The notes under the pieces: generated by a model
The model's input: only the letters and a program-made list of their open reading frames with translations
The model's database searches: none
Told to the model about the DNA's origin: nothing
DNA from: Isoetes taiwanensis
Taxonomy: Eukaryota; Streptophyta; Lycopodiopsida; Isoetales; Isoetaceae
Length of the DNA stretch: 64,000 nucleotides
Assembly (NCBI GenBank): GCA_021234155.1
Contig: JAJEKV010000140.1
Location: 837,407 to 901,406 of the forward strand
Reading direction: 5' to 3'
Made by a program: the position numbers and the translations under genes
Shown: piece after piece, positions 40,943 through 52,160 of the stretch
Numbering within the stretch: the first letter of the stretch is position 1
Layout of the letters: each line of letters starts with the position of its first letter

Positions 40943-41603
40943 TGATATGGTGGCTACGGGAGTGGTTGTCGGGAGCAAGAGTATGAGAAAGAAAGCTATA
41001 GATGTTTATATTAACCCTTGGACCCAAGTATCTTAGAGAATATACAATAAGTTAAGTTAACAATTATCCTTAGCTAGACCATTGGTGGATATTATTATCT
41101 AATATAAGATAGGACAAGTTATAAATCATAAGCTAATCTTAGAACCTTAGAAAAGATAGTAAACTATTATTATAGCTAAAGGAAAGATATGCATCTATTA
41201 TATCGATGGGTACAAAGGGGTACTCTTAAGACTAAAGAAAGACTTGCTCTAAATATAAGGACATCATTCAAATAAGGCTCATTAAGGGATACCTTTACCT
41301 TTATATAAAGGAAGTGAATGCTACATAAGAGAGCTAGTAAGCGTATGTGGAGGGAAGCTTGTTTCTATTCCAAATGAATATCTAAGCCAAACCCTAAGCC
41401 TAGCCTATTCCTCAAATTTGTGTTTTGCTACAAAGGATTTGTAGTGGCTAACTTGCTTATTTCCTTTCTCCTGGAAGTCTCTTTGCTCAAGGACAACCCT
41501 ATTGGGTGGTGAGCTTACCCTAAGGGTGGATTTATGCTTACTTGACTTGTTTCTTGGACGATTGTTTTTGCAAGAGATCTTTGGAGACTAGCTAATCAGA
41601 TCA
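40943..41603 (+). repeat. Intact 3' LTR (661 bp)
   Basis: Full uninterrupted LTR, TG...CA ends, followed directly by the CCTTG duplication at 41604-41608. Confidence 0.92.
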
Positions 41604-41608
41604 CCTTG

Positions 41609-42329
41609 TCCGTAGAACGTAGATAGGAAGGAGCTTTGCATATTCTTGACGATGAGTTGGACTACCAAAAAGAGGTCGATTTTGTCCACAATGTCAATGA
41701 CCACATCCCTCCAAAAAAATACATCAAAAGCACTAGCATCTGTTCCTCTTTTAAGTCTTGATGGACAACGCTTTTCAAAATGGAGTCAATGTTCCCCCAC
41801 CTTTATGCTTTGACCCAATTCCATAATGCTGAATTTGTTTGCAATATACAATGTCGCATGATTCATAAAATATGTCCGATCTCATCAGAGTTAGACCTTG
41901 TCTTATTTGGCTTTCTCGGGTTTATGTGGTGTTTTCTATGATGTAAGAGGAATTTGAGTTTAAAATACGCCCTTTCTAATGAGATACCTAATTATGTGAA
42001 CAATAACCGGCTTTTGTTCAAAGCAACAAAAAAGGAATGGCAAAACTAAGATCCTCAACAACTTGCTTCTGTTGGTAAAAGAGAGGTGAGTATTTAGTAA
42101 TCTAGAAATTATTTCTTTCCACTTTACTTCTGTTGTAAACATTTGAGGTTGCCTAGGAAATACAATTATCAAAAAATTGAAAAGACAGGAGCTTTTGTCA
42201 GATGAGGAATGGTGATCCTCTATGGGAGTGGTGCTTTTTTGAGGTTGCACCGATTTCAAAAGTGCTCTATATAAGCCGATGCATGCATCATTAGAAGTGC
42301 TTAGCTTCATCATAGTTTTAAACGATACA
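41609..42329. other. Flank of the LTR element, no supported gene
   Basis: Joined across the LTR insertion with the DNA left of 35948, this would be one continuous locus. No family was recognised in it. Confidence 0.35.
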
Positions 42330-43744
42330 GTTAGCAGTTAATATATGCTGATGATGTGGACCTCCTAGCTTACACACCAGCAGACATGCAACGACATCTC
42401 GATGCCCTGGACACATTTTGTCAAGCGAATCGATATGCTGGCCAACTTGGCCAAGACTAAGGTGGTTTTTCATATCATCTTCACGACAACCGGATCCCTC
42501 CTTCCGCTATCGAGGCGTAATGTGGAAGTAGCATCCACATACAAATATTTGGGAGTGGAGTTTCCCTACTATGCACCGGACACATCCATACGGCTACGAA
42601 GTTACTTGGCTGGGTGGAAAGCACTATATGCAATGCAAAAACAATAGTCATAGAGCTGAGTTGTATGATTGGACCCATCAGGCCACACCCGCTCAAAGTC
42701 TTAGTGGAGCCCCGCTTTTTGTGCCGGGTTGAAGTATGGGGCCCAAAGAGTATCCCTCACTACTTGGAATGACTTGGAGCAAAAGCGAAAGCCTTCTTGG
42801 TACGAGCACTAGGGGGTGAAGTCCACAGCCCCATATCAAATTCTACCGAAAAAAATGATTCTTGCCTCTTCGAGGAGGCTGCCCCTTTGATCGCCACATT
42901 GTCTATTTTCGGATAGGTCAACATGGACGATGCTCGCCTTCCAAAACTAGCTTATATCATGGCAATGGGGCCACAACTCCAAGGCCCTTTGAGGGAAAAG
43001 AGAGCTCAATGGATGGCTAGATGGAATGTGCGTGGAGCACGTGTGCATACATGTGCAAACAAAGGGCGTCATCGCCATAGCTTGAGGCAATATCTTGACG
43101 CTTGCTTCATCGCAAGCTTTGGGATGCCAGCCTTGAACAGCGTCAAGACAAAGACACTACCACGGCCACATAAATCCCACATTGGAACGAGGCCCGTAAC
43201 GCTACCCCGCACACCCACTTCTGCCCATGAAAAAGACGCTAGACTCATTGCCTCCATTCGCCGACAGGGGCACATCATCTTCGAATTGAGACAAAGGATG
43301 GATTGGTGAGCCACGCCGGACAGGCTCACAATGCCGCCAAATGGGAGTCATTGAGGATGAATCTCATACTTTTCAAAGTTGCCCAAAGATATGATCAAAA
43401 CCGGACGCTTATGCCGAAGTTGGTCGCCCGCCACCGCTACATGTGACATTGAGCACGGCATCCGCATGCTAGGATCATACCTTCGAGGTCATGGACATGC
43501 GAGATCAGCTATATGTCCCGCACGCATCTTCTGACATGTACATACACACATTTATTTCATGATGATGTATACTTGTATCGGCTTGATTGAAGATTCTTAT
43601 TATTGCCCGCGTTTTTTCCCTCGAAAACCTTCTTCGATCTGGGGTTTTAACCCGACAAGAATAAGTTTGTCAAGGGCCCTTCCGGGTCCCATAGGCCGAT
43701 TGGTCTCAGTGGACGATAAAAAAAACTATTCTATTCTATTCTAC
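42330..43744 (+). mobile_element. Second LINE copy, RT box to (TTCTA)n tail
   Basis: Begins at the RT catalytic box (IYADDVDLLAYTPADMQRH near 42340-42395) and follows the same order as 1240-2651: a KYLGVEFPYY segment (42545), WNVRGARVHTCANKGRH (43025), a C-terminal Cys/His remnant (43360), the 3' UTR block TTTTTTCCCTCGAAAACC (43611), then GGGTCCCATAGGCCGATTGG (43684) and the pentanucleotide tail. Several frameshifts; 5'-truncated. Confidence 0.85.
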
Positions 43745-44583
43745 TATTGATGTCAATTAATGCAGTGTAGATAAGTTATTTCTCGCATGCATCTATGCCA
43801 TTTTCTGCAGTTCTGTACTTGTATAATCAAGAGCTAGAAATAGCTATAATATCTTATAACTGAATTTGGATTAAGACATTAGATTAATTTGAGTGCAAAT
43901 TATGATACAATTGTTTGTTCTTAGCATCCGCTCCATGTTCAATTTCAATCCCATGGCAAAATGCAGCTTATCTATTCATAATATTCAAGTCGACTATTGG
44001 AATGAAATCAATTTTGATAAATTCAATGCAGGTTGAATAAATCTATTGTTAGCAGCTGTTTATAAATTTGGTTGCATTGTTGCTTTTAGTCATATTTATT
44101 GTCATGTCAAAACATAAGGGCAACATCCTCGGATGGAAATGGGTTTCATCTTAGCTTAGTCAAAGACCGAGTTTTGGGCATGAAGAACTCAAGCGCATTA
44201 TCGGGTGTAGGAATATGTATTGTTGGAATAATTGTCTACCTATGGAATGTAATTCATGTCAACAATTATAAGGAGTATGATAAGATATATTCTTGGCTCA
44301 TGGAGATGGGGCATATGCTAGGGAGCGCCTAGCATAAATACTATACATGGACGATTGCTCCTCCGGCATCAAGGATAATAAAGTCCGAAATGGGAGATAA
44401 TCAAGACCAAGCTTAGAAAAACAAGGTGGGACAATCAATTTGACCGAGATATTGAAATTTTTTGAAGGCCCTCCGCCTAATCCATCCTTTTTTTTATTAA
44501 TTTTGCAAAGTCCGAAGGCCACACTATTCCTATTGCTTCAATTTCACCATAACATAGAAATTTAAAGGAAGTATAGGGCATGC
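43745..44583. other. Non-coding DNA
   Basis: No supported feature. Confidence 0.35.
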
Positions 44584-44639
44584 TTATGCATTATAGTGAA
44601 GCAATTCATGATAATCTGAAGAAAGCACATTGATGTTAC

Positions 44640-44800
44640 AAGAAGGTTTACGTATTTGATTCATAATAATTGAAATTCTATTGGGGCCAAAATGGTGACC
44701 ACGTTCTTGAAACAAATTCTTAGTGCTATAAATGCCAAAATGGTAACATTCATGGGATTGCCTCGGAAAAATGGATTCCACAAGTCGGCGATGAACCGTG
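44640..44800 (-). pseudogene. Degenerate duplicate of the polyketide-synthase 3' end and 3' UTR
   Basis: On the minus strand GTGGAATCCATTTTTCCGAG parallels the last codons of the gene at 45154 (GTTGAATCCATTCTTCTGAG). A CATTTTGGCCCCAATAGAAT word followed by TTCAATTATTATG parallels 45028-45070 downstream of that gene. Offset is about 375 bp. This is a truncated tandem copy. Confidence 0.6.
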
Positions 44801-45153
44801 CTCAAAACTAGACCCATAGATGGGACTATTTCCTCTTAAGAGGCAAATTTAACATTGGCCGCACACAAAAAGCCGAGAATTTGCATTGTCCTTGAGGTGA
44901 AGATGGGACAACACATTAGGTAGTTTGCTTAGATTCTATAAAAAGATTCATTGGCCATGAAGCGATACTTGTCGATGATTCTTATATAAAAGAATAGTAT
45001 GTATATATTCTAGAAAAATTTGACATCTTTGATCTGTAACAATTGAAATGCTATTGAGGCCAAAATAGTGGCCATGTGCAACAATTGAATTTCTCCACAA
45101 TGAGTTCTAGAAAGCCACATGGAAAGTTGCTTAACATTGGCATCAATGCAGAA

Positions 45154-46314
45154 CTACACCTTCCTCAGAAGAATGGATTCAACAGTAATACCAGGGCCAT
45201 AGCCAATGGCAACACCGTATTCATTGCTAAAGCCATTTTCCCTGAGCTGATGGATGGCAAACAAGAGGGCAGCACTGCTGAGGTTACCGTATGAAGCAAG
45301 GACTTCTTTACTAGCTGCAAGTTTGGACTCGTCAAGCCCTAATTTCTTTTCCAACTTGCAAAGAGCATCAGCAGTGCCAGGATGGACAGCCCAGAAGAGG
45401 TCATTGTTAGAGGGTTTCTTCTCAAAGGGGGCCAAGAGCTTAGACACTATTCCATCCACATTGTTGCAAAGGAGAGAAGGAATATCTCTCACATATTTGT
45501 AGTATAGTCCCTCCTCTCTAATATGGGCCAAAAGAGCCCCATCACTGTCAGGAAGAATGGTCTGGGCACTGGAGCAGATTTCTAAGATGGGTTTCTCAAC
45601 ACCCTCTAGAGGGTCACTTCCAACAACAAAGACAGCAGCTCCATCTCCAAGCAGGGCTGAAGAAATGAGGCCATCAGGGTGGCTTTCATGGGGAGCAAGG
45701 AATGTGTAGGCTGTAATTTCACTGCACACTACCAGAACTCTGGCCCCCTTGTTATTCTCAGCAAGATCCTTTGCAACCCTGAGAGCTGCAGCCCCTGCAT
45801 ATCCATCTTGATGGTACATCATCACCCTGTTTGTCTCCAATGATAATCCTAACAGCTTAATCAGAGTTAGCTCTATTCCTGGTGCCTTCAATCCGCTCAT
45901 CGCAGAGCAGACTACATGTGTAATCTTATCTTTCGATTGCCCCCATTCGGCTATGGCTTTTAGGGCCGCCTCTTTTGCGAGCTTCGGCACCTCCACAAAT
46001 GCAAAATCTTGCCTCACATCCAACGATCTCTCTCCCGCAGTGCAGAGTGATGGATTTGCCTTCAGAATCTCCTCGGTCAAGGCAAAATGCCTCTTCTTAA
46101 TCCCTGATTCGGCACCTGCAATATACCCAATAACCCAATTAGCATTTCAACAGAGGAAATTATGAAACGAGATGCAATACAGAGGAATTGACGGCTTACA
46201 TATTTGACGAAATTTGTCCTTGAGCTCGGTTTTGTGGTCGGAATTGGTGATGCCGAATAAGAAATCAGGGTATTTAGTCTGCTCGATGACAGTAGGCGGG
46301 TTGGCAGTGGCCAT
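45154..46314 (-). CDS. Type III polyketide synthase-like protein lacking the catalytic cysteine
   Basis: Chalcone-synthase superfamily members extend CoA starters with malonyl-CoA on an active-site Cys. Exons 46200-46314 and 45154-46115 join across an 84-bp GT-AG intron that splits the same Cys codon (T|GT) as the conserved chalcone-synthase intron, giving 358 residues (usual about 390; the N-terminal helix is missing or upstream). The frame is clean. His283 (FWAVHPG) and Asn316 (SYGNLSS) of the triad, and the GYGPG loop, are kept. The usual QQGCFAGG reads HQDGYAGA, so Cys164 (alfalfa CHS2 numbering, from memory) is Gly143 here. The gatekeeper Phe215 is Leu194 and Phe265 is Tyr244. It is likely catalytically dead for normal loading: a pseudoenzyme, or a recently inactivated copy. 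A TATAAATA box supports transcription. Confidence 0.85.
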
Positions 46315-46364
46315 AGCCAGGATTGAGGCGGTCAGAGGGCGATAATACAGAATAGAAAGGCCGT

Positions 46365-46372
46365 TATTTATA
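46365..46372 (-). promoter_or_regulatory. TATA box of the polyketide synthase-like gene
   Basis: TATAAATA on the minus strand lies about 50 bp before the chosen ATG (46312-46314). This supports that start and a short leader of about 20-25 nt. Confidence 0.55.
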
Positions 46373-46434
46373 CAAAAATTTATCGCGGCGGCCCAAACCT
46401 GTACAGTAGGGGAATTAGTACTAATGTCTAACAT

Positions 46435-49400
46435 TTGATAAATTCCTGAACTATTCTTCTGTGCTATCTTATCTATGAAGAAAATGCTATTATGTAGAGC
46501 TCAAATTTGTGGAGGGGTTTGTAGGCACCTAGGAGTTGTTGTGAAAACATGACAATGGGGATATTTCTAATGCAATTATTTCATAGACGTAAATCGAAAA
46601 ATTCCTGCCCTTTATTATTATAGGAATAGATAAAGAGGTTGTATAGATCATTTAAACATGAGACTTTGGCAAGCAAGGCAGCTTGGTACTGTGTCCACTT
46701 TCCGAGGGCCAGACATGAGCCCAACACCCCGCATTATAGATTTTACGTGGTCTAAAGTCTTAGATGTCACTTCCAATGTATATCCAATGTTTCTTCCATT
46801 GTTACATGTTAAAGTTCACTTCCAATGTATATTAAGTGCTTGTCATGAATTTAATTCCATTGTACATTAAATGTCTTTCTCAACTTCAACTATATGCCAC
46901 TTTCTTCTACTTATATCTTGCTTATTGCGATTTAAATTCTATCATTTACCTCTGAAATGTGACTAATGCGGTGGCGGCATCGTCTCATTCCTGTCTTGTA
47001 TATTACGATGGATATGTTCGTCTTAAGCCTACGAAATTTAAGGTAGTAGACCCTAACATGCACATCTCTTAGATCAATGCTAAATCTTCAACATCTTTAA
47101 CAAGTAACAATGGCAATTTACCACTTTATATTGCGTACACGTTTGGGATTCACATGCAATGGCTTGCCACAATGCAAACTATCAGTACTCCACAAAGTTG
47201 CTCAAATTCCTTTACGGAAACAAAGACCAAATGCTAATCCTTATGTCTGCAAAGTAGGTATATAAAAGTACTTTTAATATGTACAAAGTATATCATACTT
47301 TTAATGGAAGCACAACAATTGTCCACGAGCTCAAACTTCAAAAACCCAAATGTTCATTTAGGTGGGAGAGTCAAAACCAAACGTTCATTAAGTTGGGAGG
47401 ATCCATATATTGTGGATTAATCGAAGCGTTGAGGGTGCATTTACAACCGGGTTTCTCGTGTTCTTAAAAGTTTTTCATCTCCAAGATGTTGGGTATGCAC
47501 AACATCTTGGAGAACCTTGGCCAGCCACCACCCATAAAAGTAGCATTGATGCCAATGGACTGATCTTTATAGAAACTAAGACATGTCATTGGGTCATTGG
47601 GTGTAGGGCAATCAGGGGTGTTGGTGTCTCTCCAATATCCTTCATGTTTAAGAGCATTCCAAAAAAGAAAGCACTCTATAGATGTATTGCCCCCCGGCTG
47701 CTCAAGTAGTTCTAACCAACCCTTTGAAAAACCTCAAGGACTCTAATGCCGGGATTCATGAAAATCGTGTTTGCTAATCGGGCACCATGAGCGGATATTA
47801 AGACCTGGGTTCTACCCATGACTTCAACTCGCATTAAGAAAATTTGTATTGCATAGCAAATATTCAATCAAACATACTCACAAAAAAGGGTCACTTCTAG
47901 TTTATGCCCCCGTCCCTCAGAAAAGCGGGGCCGGGGCCGCAGTGAATAAGACAAACAGACCTAAAAAGACAAAAAAAACACAAATACAAACAAACCTAAA
48001 GAAGACAAAAAATACAGTTTTGATTCCCACGGAAAGCATGATTTCCTTATATTTAAACAACAAAACCACCAATCAACCCCAACAATGCTTTTGTCTTACC
48101 CTGCCGGTTAGTCGTTTGTCTTATTCACTGCTTGGAGCTGTCATGTTTACCGGGACAATAAACTAGAAACTAGCCCAAAAAAAGGAGTCTAACAAGTTAA
48201 GAGATGTAAAATAGCAACCTTGACGTGAAGTCCAAAGTGGAGACTTCAACAATTCCATTGGCAACCCTCTACTTTTGGCATTCGATTTTATCACTTGTAT
48301 CCAATCAAACATTAGTAAATCCTCGAGCACCCGTATGCACTAAGAGTGTAACATGAAAATCATGTCCTGTATTAGGGTGCCGGAAGATTGCATCTCCTTC
48401 TAGCCATGCAACTAACCCGGCCATAAAGTTTTGCAAGATCATCACCGTGAACACCTCCAATGCCAATTACGCTCAAAACAAAGATGCTCAAAACATACTG
48501 GGCTTTTATCATAACTCAACCTCTCAGGAATAGTGGGCAATCCAAGTATTGAAACACATTAGATATCCGGTACCCCAATTTAGGCCTCAATTCACCCCTG
48601 ATAGACAATCAACACGGCAACATCTCACGCACACCGATTATCAATCTTCCACAAGACAAACCGTATAAGATTATACATAGAATGCCATGGATTTGTGAAG
48701 TCATAATCGAGTCGATATTAGCGTTGTTCCCGGCCATACATGCCCATTTGGCGATTACATTTTTTGTATGCATATGCATACCTTTATTCCTAGCCCCATC
48801 ACTTGTATCATTCCCTTGGAAGCAAAGAATTCACACCGGATATATTTGAAGGAAATTTGACGAACTCCTATGGCCCTTGAATATTTGCTCTTCCTTTTAT
48901 CACGACGACATGAAGCCATGTTTCTCCCGCTTCATGCCCTTTGCCATATAAATTTACATCTGTTGGGTAAGAATTGTCGTCGCGCGGGCTTCTAAGCTCT
49001 CAACTTTCTCGCTTCAAATACGGCATCTCGTTTCCCAAGTTTGCAATTTTCTCTCGCCAAACCTATAGCATCTTTCACATAGAAAAATCGAGGATAGAAG
49101 CTCTATGGGAGATTCCGAAACTCCGATACAAATTGGCAGCTCCGCTGTTCGAGCTAAGCTATGGAGTCTACATAGATTCCAAGTTCTCATCTGGCGATTC
49201 CAAAAGATTGCTTGCAGGTGGCGGCAAGAAATAGGGCAGGAAAGAAATAGGGCCATACGCCATAGCCGAAAATGTGAGCCACCATAATTGCCGCATTCTT
49301 CCGTAAAATTTTAATATTTTGTTTTGCATATACGTGTCGGGAGGGCTCTTCAAATAAATAGCTCTCAAACAAATATGTATTTATCTAAACTATATAATTG

Positions 49401-51087
49401 CTATAGGCAAGACGCCTTGAGAATATACGTTTATATTCCTTCTTATTTGAGCGACACGTTTCTAAGTCCGTCCGGGGAAAAATCGAAATAACTTGCATCA
49501 AAAATGAAAATTAGCCTACAAGGGCAAGGGCAAGGGCATCGTGTCTCAGCCGCACTACGGGAGATGCTTGCTTGATCTGATACAAGAGGTAAGGCCGCCG
49601 GGAGATGGCTTCTAATCCTTAGCTTGCTTGATGTGATACAAGAGGTAAGGCCGCGGTTGAATCGAGTGCAACCGATTGTTATTGCATCGAGGCGAGGCAA
49701 AGGCGTGTAGCCCTCTTGCTATTCTCCGGTTACTCGTGGCTTCGGGATTTGCAAATAGGGACTCCCCTCACCCGGTTATTCCCCACGATTCAAGAAAACT
49801 TGAAATCATTAGTCTGTGGATTGTCTAATAAGCCCTATTTCTTGCAAGACGTTCAAAAAGCCGCAACGTCAAAGCTCCATCCAAGCTCTGCAACCTGCAG
49901 AGTCTGGGATATTCAACAAGCGTCAATGATTATCAAATGGGCTGAGCAGTGGGTAGAAAATTTTGTTGGAGCCCTGAGTCTGAGATTTATCTTGGGTTCA
50001 AATACCAACTCTATCTTCTTGAATCAAATATAATAACTGAATAGCTCCTTGGTGGTCGCAATGGAAACACATTCCACGCGGAAGTAGAATATTTTGATCC
50101 GGTGATTAGGATCATGTTACCATCGGTCTCCCCGCTGGACGTAAGGCATTCTTTGCGCGGCAGCTTGAATTAGGAAATGCAGTTGATTTTTGCGCTTTGA
50201 GACAACTACGCAGTGGCGACGGCGATTGATGGGTATTGAATGAACCAAAGTATGGCGACCCGCTTTGGCATCAAATCCGCATGCTAAAAAGCCCGCGATC
50301 TTGCCCTCAGACAAGAAACGTGAGCAAAAGCCCTTTGTTTGTTTCAGCCAATGGGGTGCGGCCACATGACATTCCTTTTCAACGGTTCTGCCCCATTTAT
50401 TATTTCATTTGTTTCCCCCCTTTAAATGTTTCATTATCTTTGTATATGTAAAAATATTGGCCATATTTATATTTATTTTAAGGTTTATAGCATGCTAGCC
50501 TCTTGAAAAGCTCATGTTTCATTACTGACAATATGTTATACCATTTGATGCTGCAAGATCTTTGTGTGGTTGATTTGAGCAAATATTTGATTGTCAAAGC
50601 TTGGACATTAATATTGGGTCCAACGCACAAGTTTGAGCTAAAGAATGTTCGCGGGCGGCCTTGGGCCGCCAAAGCAATTCTTTGTATAATCTAATTCTCG
50701 CACCATTAGTCAAACGAATCGACCGCGAATATACGATTTTGCGACTTTTTCAGGAAGTCCTTTTTCTATTCCACCCCGTAAACATGCACGTTTCCTTTCT
50801 ACAACATTCAATTTGATACACTTTCCATGAGGTCAAAAATCCCTTTTCTTTTGACACATGATCCATGATCTTATATCTTATATTTATCTTATCTTATAGG
50901 GAGGGTGCCCATGAAGCGCCCACTTAAAGTAACATATTTTATTATGATGGACAATTTTTTAAGTCCTCTTTTTAACATACCATATTGAAGTTTGAGTTCT
51001 TAGGTTTTAATTGATCCCATACAACAGAGTTTTCGATAAATTTGGAGTTGGCTAGGAAGGTTTTAAGTCAGGGGGCTAATTTAACCC
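46435..51087. other. Long non-coding stretch with one strong hairpin
   Basis: A perfect 13-bp inverted repeat CTCCAAGATGTTG/CAACATCTTGGAG with an 8-nt loop lies at 47479-47512. A CTTGCTTGAT..TGATACAAGAGGTAAGGCCG word is duplicated at 49568-49600 and 49622-49655. No gene is recognised; ORFs of 100 codons or so at 47849 and 49716 have no family features. Confidence 0.4.
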
Positions 51088-51195
51088 CAATAGACCACAT
51101 GTGCCCTTCAATGGACCACAAAGTGCCCTTTAATGGACCACTAAGTACCTTCCAATGGACCACATGGGACCCTGAATGGACTACATTAGAACCTT
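51088..51195 (+). repeat. Five degenerate 22-bp tandem repeats
   Basis: Units read CAATGGACCACAAAGTGCCC TT with substitutions (AATAGACC, AATGGACC, AATGGACT). Confidence 0.85.
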
Positions 51196-51403
51196 CAAGA
51201 GCCAACTATCTACTTGCGAGGCAACACTAATTATACATCAACTTTTTTTTATAGATATATGTCTCACACTATTCTAGAAGCCTGGCATGGCCTTAAATCT
51301 CCACCATAACTCTAAGGTTTCCAACCTTCATGGTCTAAGGTTAACACAGTGTAAACCATCCAAACAACATATCTTGATGTATTTGAGTATTTTTCCAGTT
51401 ATC

Positions 51404-51489
51404 TATCTAACGAAGAGCTAAGGAATTTGATAAGTGAGAACTTAACTATCTAACGAAGACCTAAGGAATTTGATAAGTGAGAACTTAAC
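51404..51489 (+). repeat. 43-bp tandem duplication
   Basis: TATCTAACGAAGAGCTAAGG and the following 23 bp are present twice, differing at one base. Confidence 0.95.
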
Positions 51490-51525
51490 GTGCAGAGTTG
51501 ATCATCAGTTATGTATTAATGAACC

Positions 51526-52160
51526 TCATTGGAGCTTTACGACTTTTAGTAAAAGCCGTTTGTATCCTATCAACTCTGCAGTACCAATTATACAGGGTTG
51601 CTTTGCGAGATTAAGGGTCTCATTTACTTGTGTACTTCTTTGTTGATCCATTCTGTCTCTTCTTATGCTATGCAGATGGTTCATTGCTGTTGCCATGGTA
51701 ATATAGTAGGACTCCAACTTGTTTGCATACCTTATGCACTGCACAATATGACACCATGGCTGTCCTTGTGCTGGCACCTTTCTCAAAATGACTTCTTGTT
51801 CAAAATGATGTCCAAAATTTTCGTGCGCACACACATTGGATGGTAATGAGTCAAAACACTTGGGACTAGAAACACCAAGTTTAGAATTCATCTTAACGAG
51901 AAGGGCCTCGCATGTTTGCCCTTTATCGCTAGTGCAGCATGAGTGGCACATGTAATGGTGTCCGGCAAAACCCTTCGCTTGCATTAGCCGGAAGTTATAA
52001 AGGGCGTGCTTTCCCAACCCATGTCGCGTGCATGCCGCAATAATAGAATCCCATGAAACTAAACCGAGGCATCTCGTTGAAGTAGCTTCTAGGCTTCTTC
52101 TAACTTCCCAATGATGTACATATCAAAATCAATCGAATTCCATGTCATAACATTTTGCAA
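51526..52160 (-). pseudogene. PPR-repeat protein pseudogene fragment
   Basis: On the minus strand, frame-shifted pieces resemble plant organelle RNA-binding PPR proteins: VFDTNPLQNVMTWNSID (near 52180-52130), then GLGKHALYNFRLMQAKGF (near 52015-51960), where 'ALxxFRLMQAxGF' followed by a P-D-type turn in the next frame is typical of PLS-class repeats. After that, GVSSPKCFDS parallels the 'GVxPxxEHFxS' segment. Stops and at least two frame changes disable it. Confidence 0.5.

Larger units (their letters stand above)
35953..41603 (+). mobile_element. Non-autonomous LTR retrotransposon, complete with TSD, 5' LTR split by an insertion
   Basis: LTRs start TGATATGG and end ATCA. The 3' LTR is 661 bp (40943-41603). 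The 5' LTR consists of 35953-36188 plus 39230-39640 (about 646 bp), interrupted by 3041 bp of unrelated DNA. A primer-binding-like TGGTATCGAACCC lies 2 bp inside the 5' LTR, and a polypurine tract AAGAAGGGGGAGGA lies just before the 3' LTR. The internal 1302 bp (39641-40942) has no gag or pol, so it needs proteins from a partner. The two LTRs differ at few positions (small indels and substitutions), so insertion was fairly recent. Confidence 0.9.

Noticed and set aside
46315-46434. Upstream in-frame extension as the polyketide synthase start
   Set aside because: The TATAAATA box lies inside this extension, so the ATG at 46312-46314 is preferred, although residues just before it (ASILA) look faintly like the family N terminus.
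49716-50033. 105-codon plus ORF as a gene
   Set aside because: No recognisable family and no supporting splice or promoter signals; could not be separated from chance.
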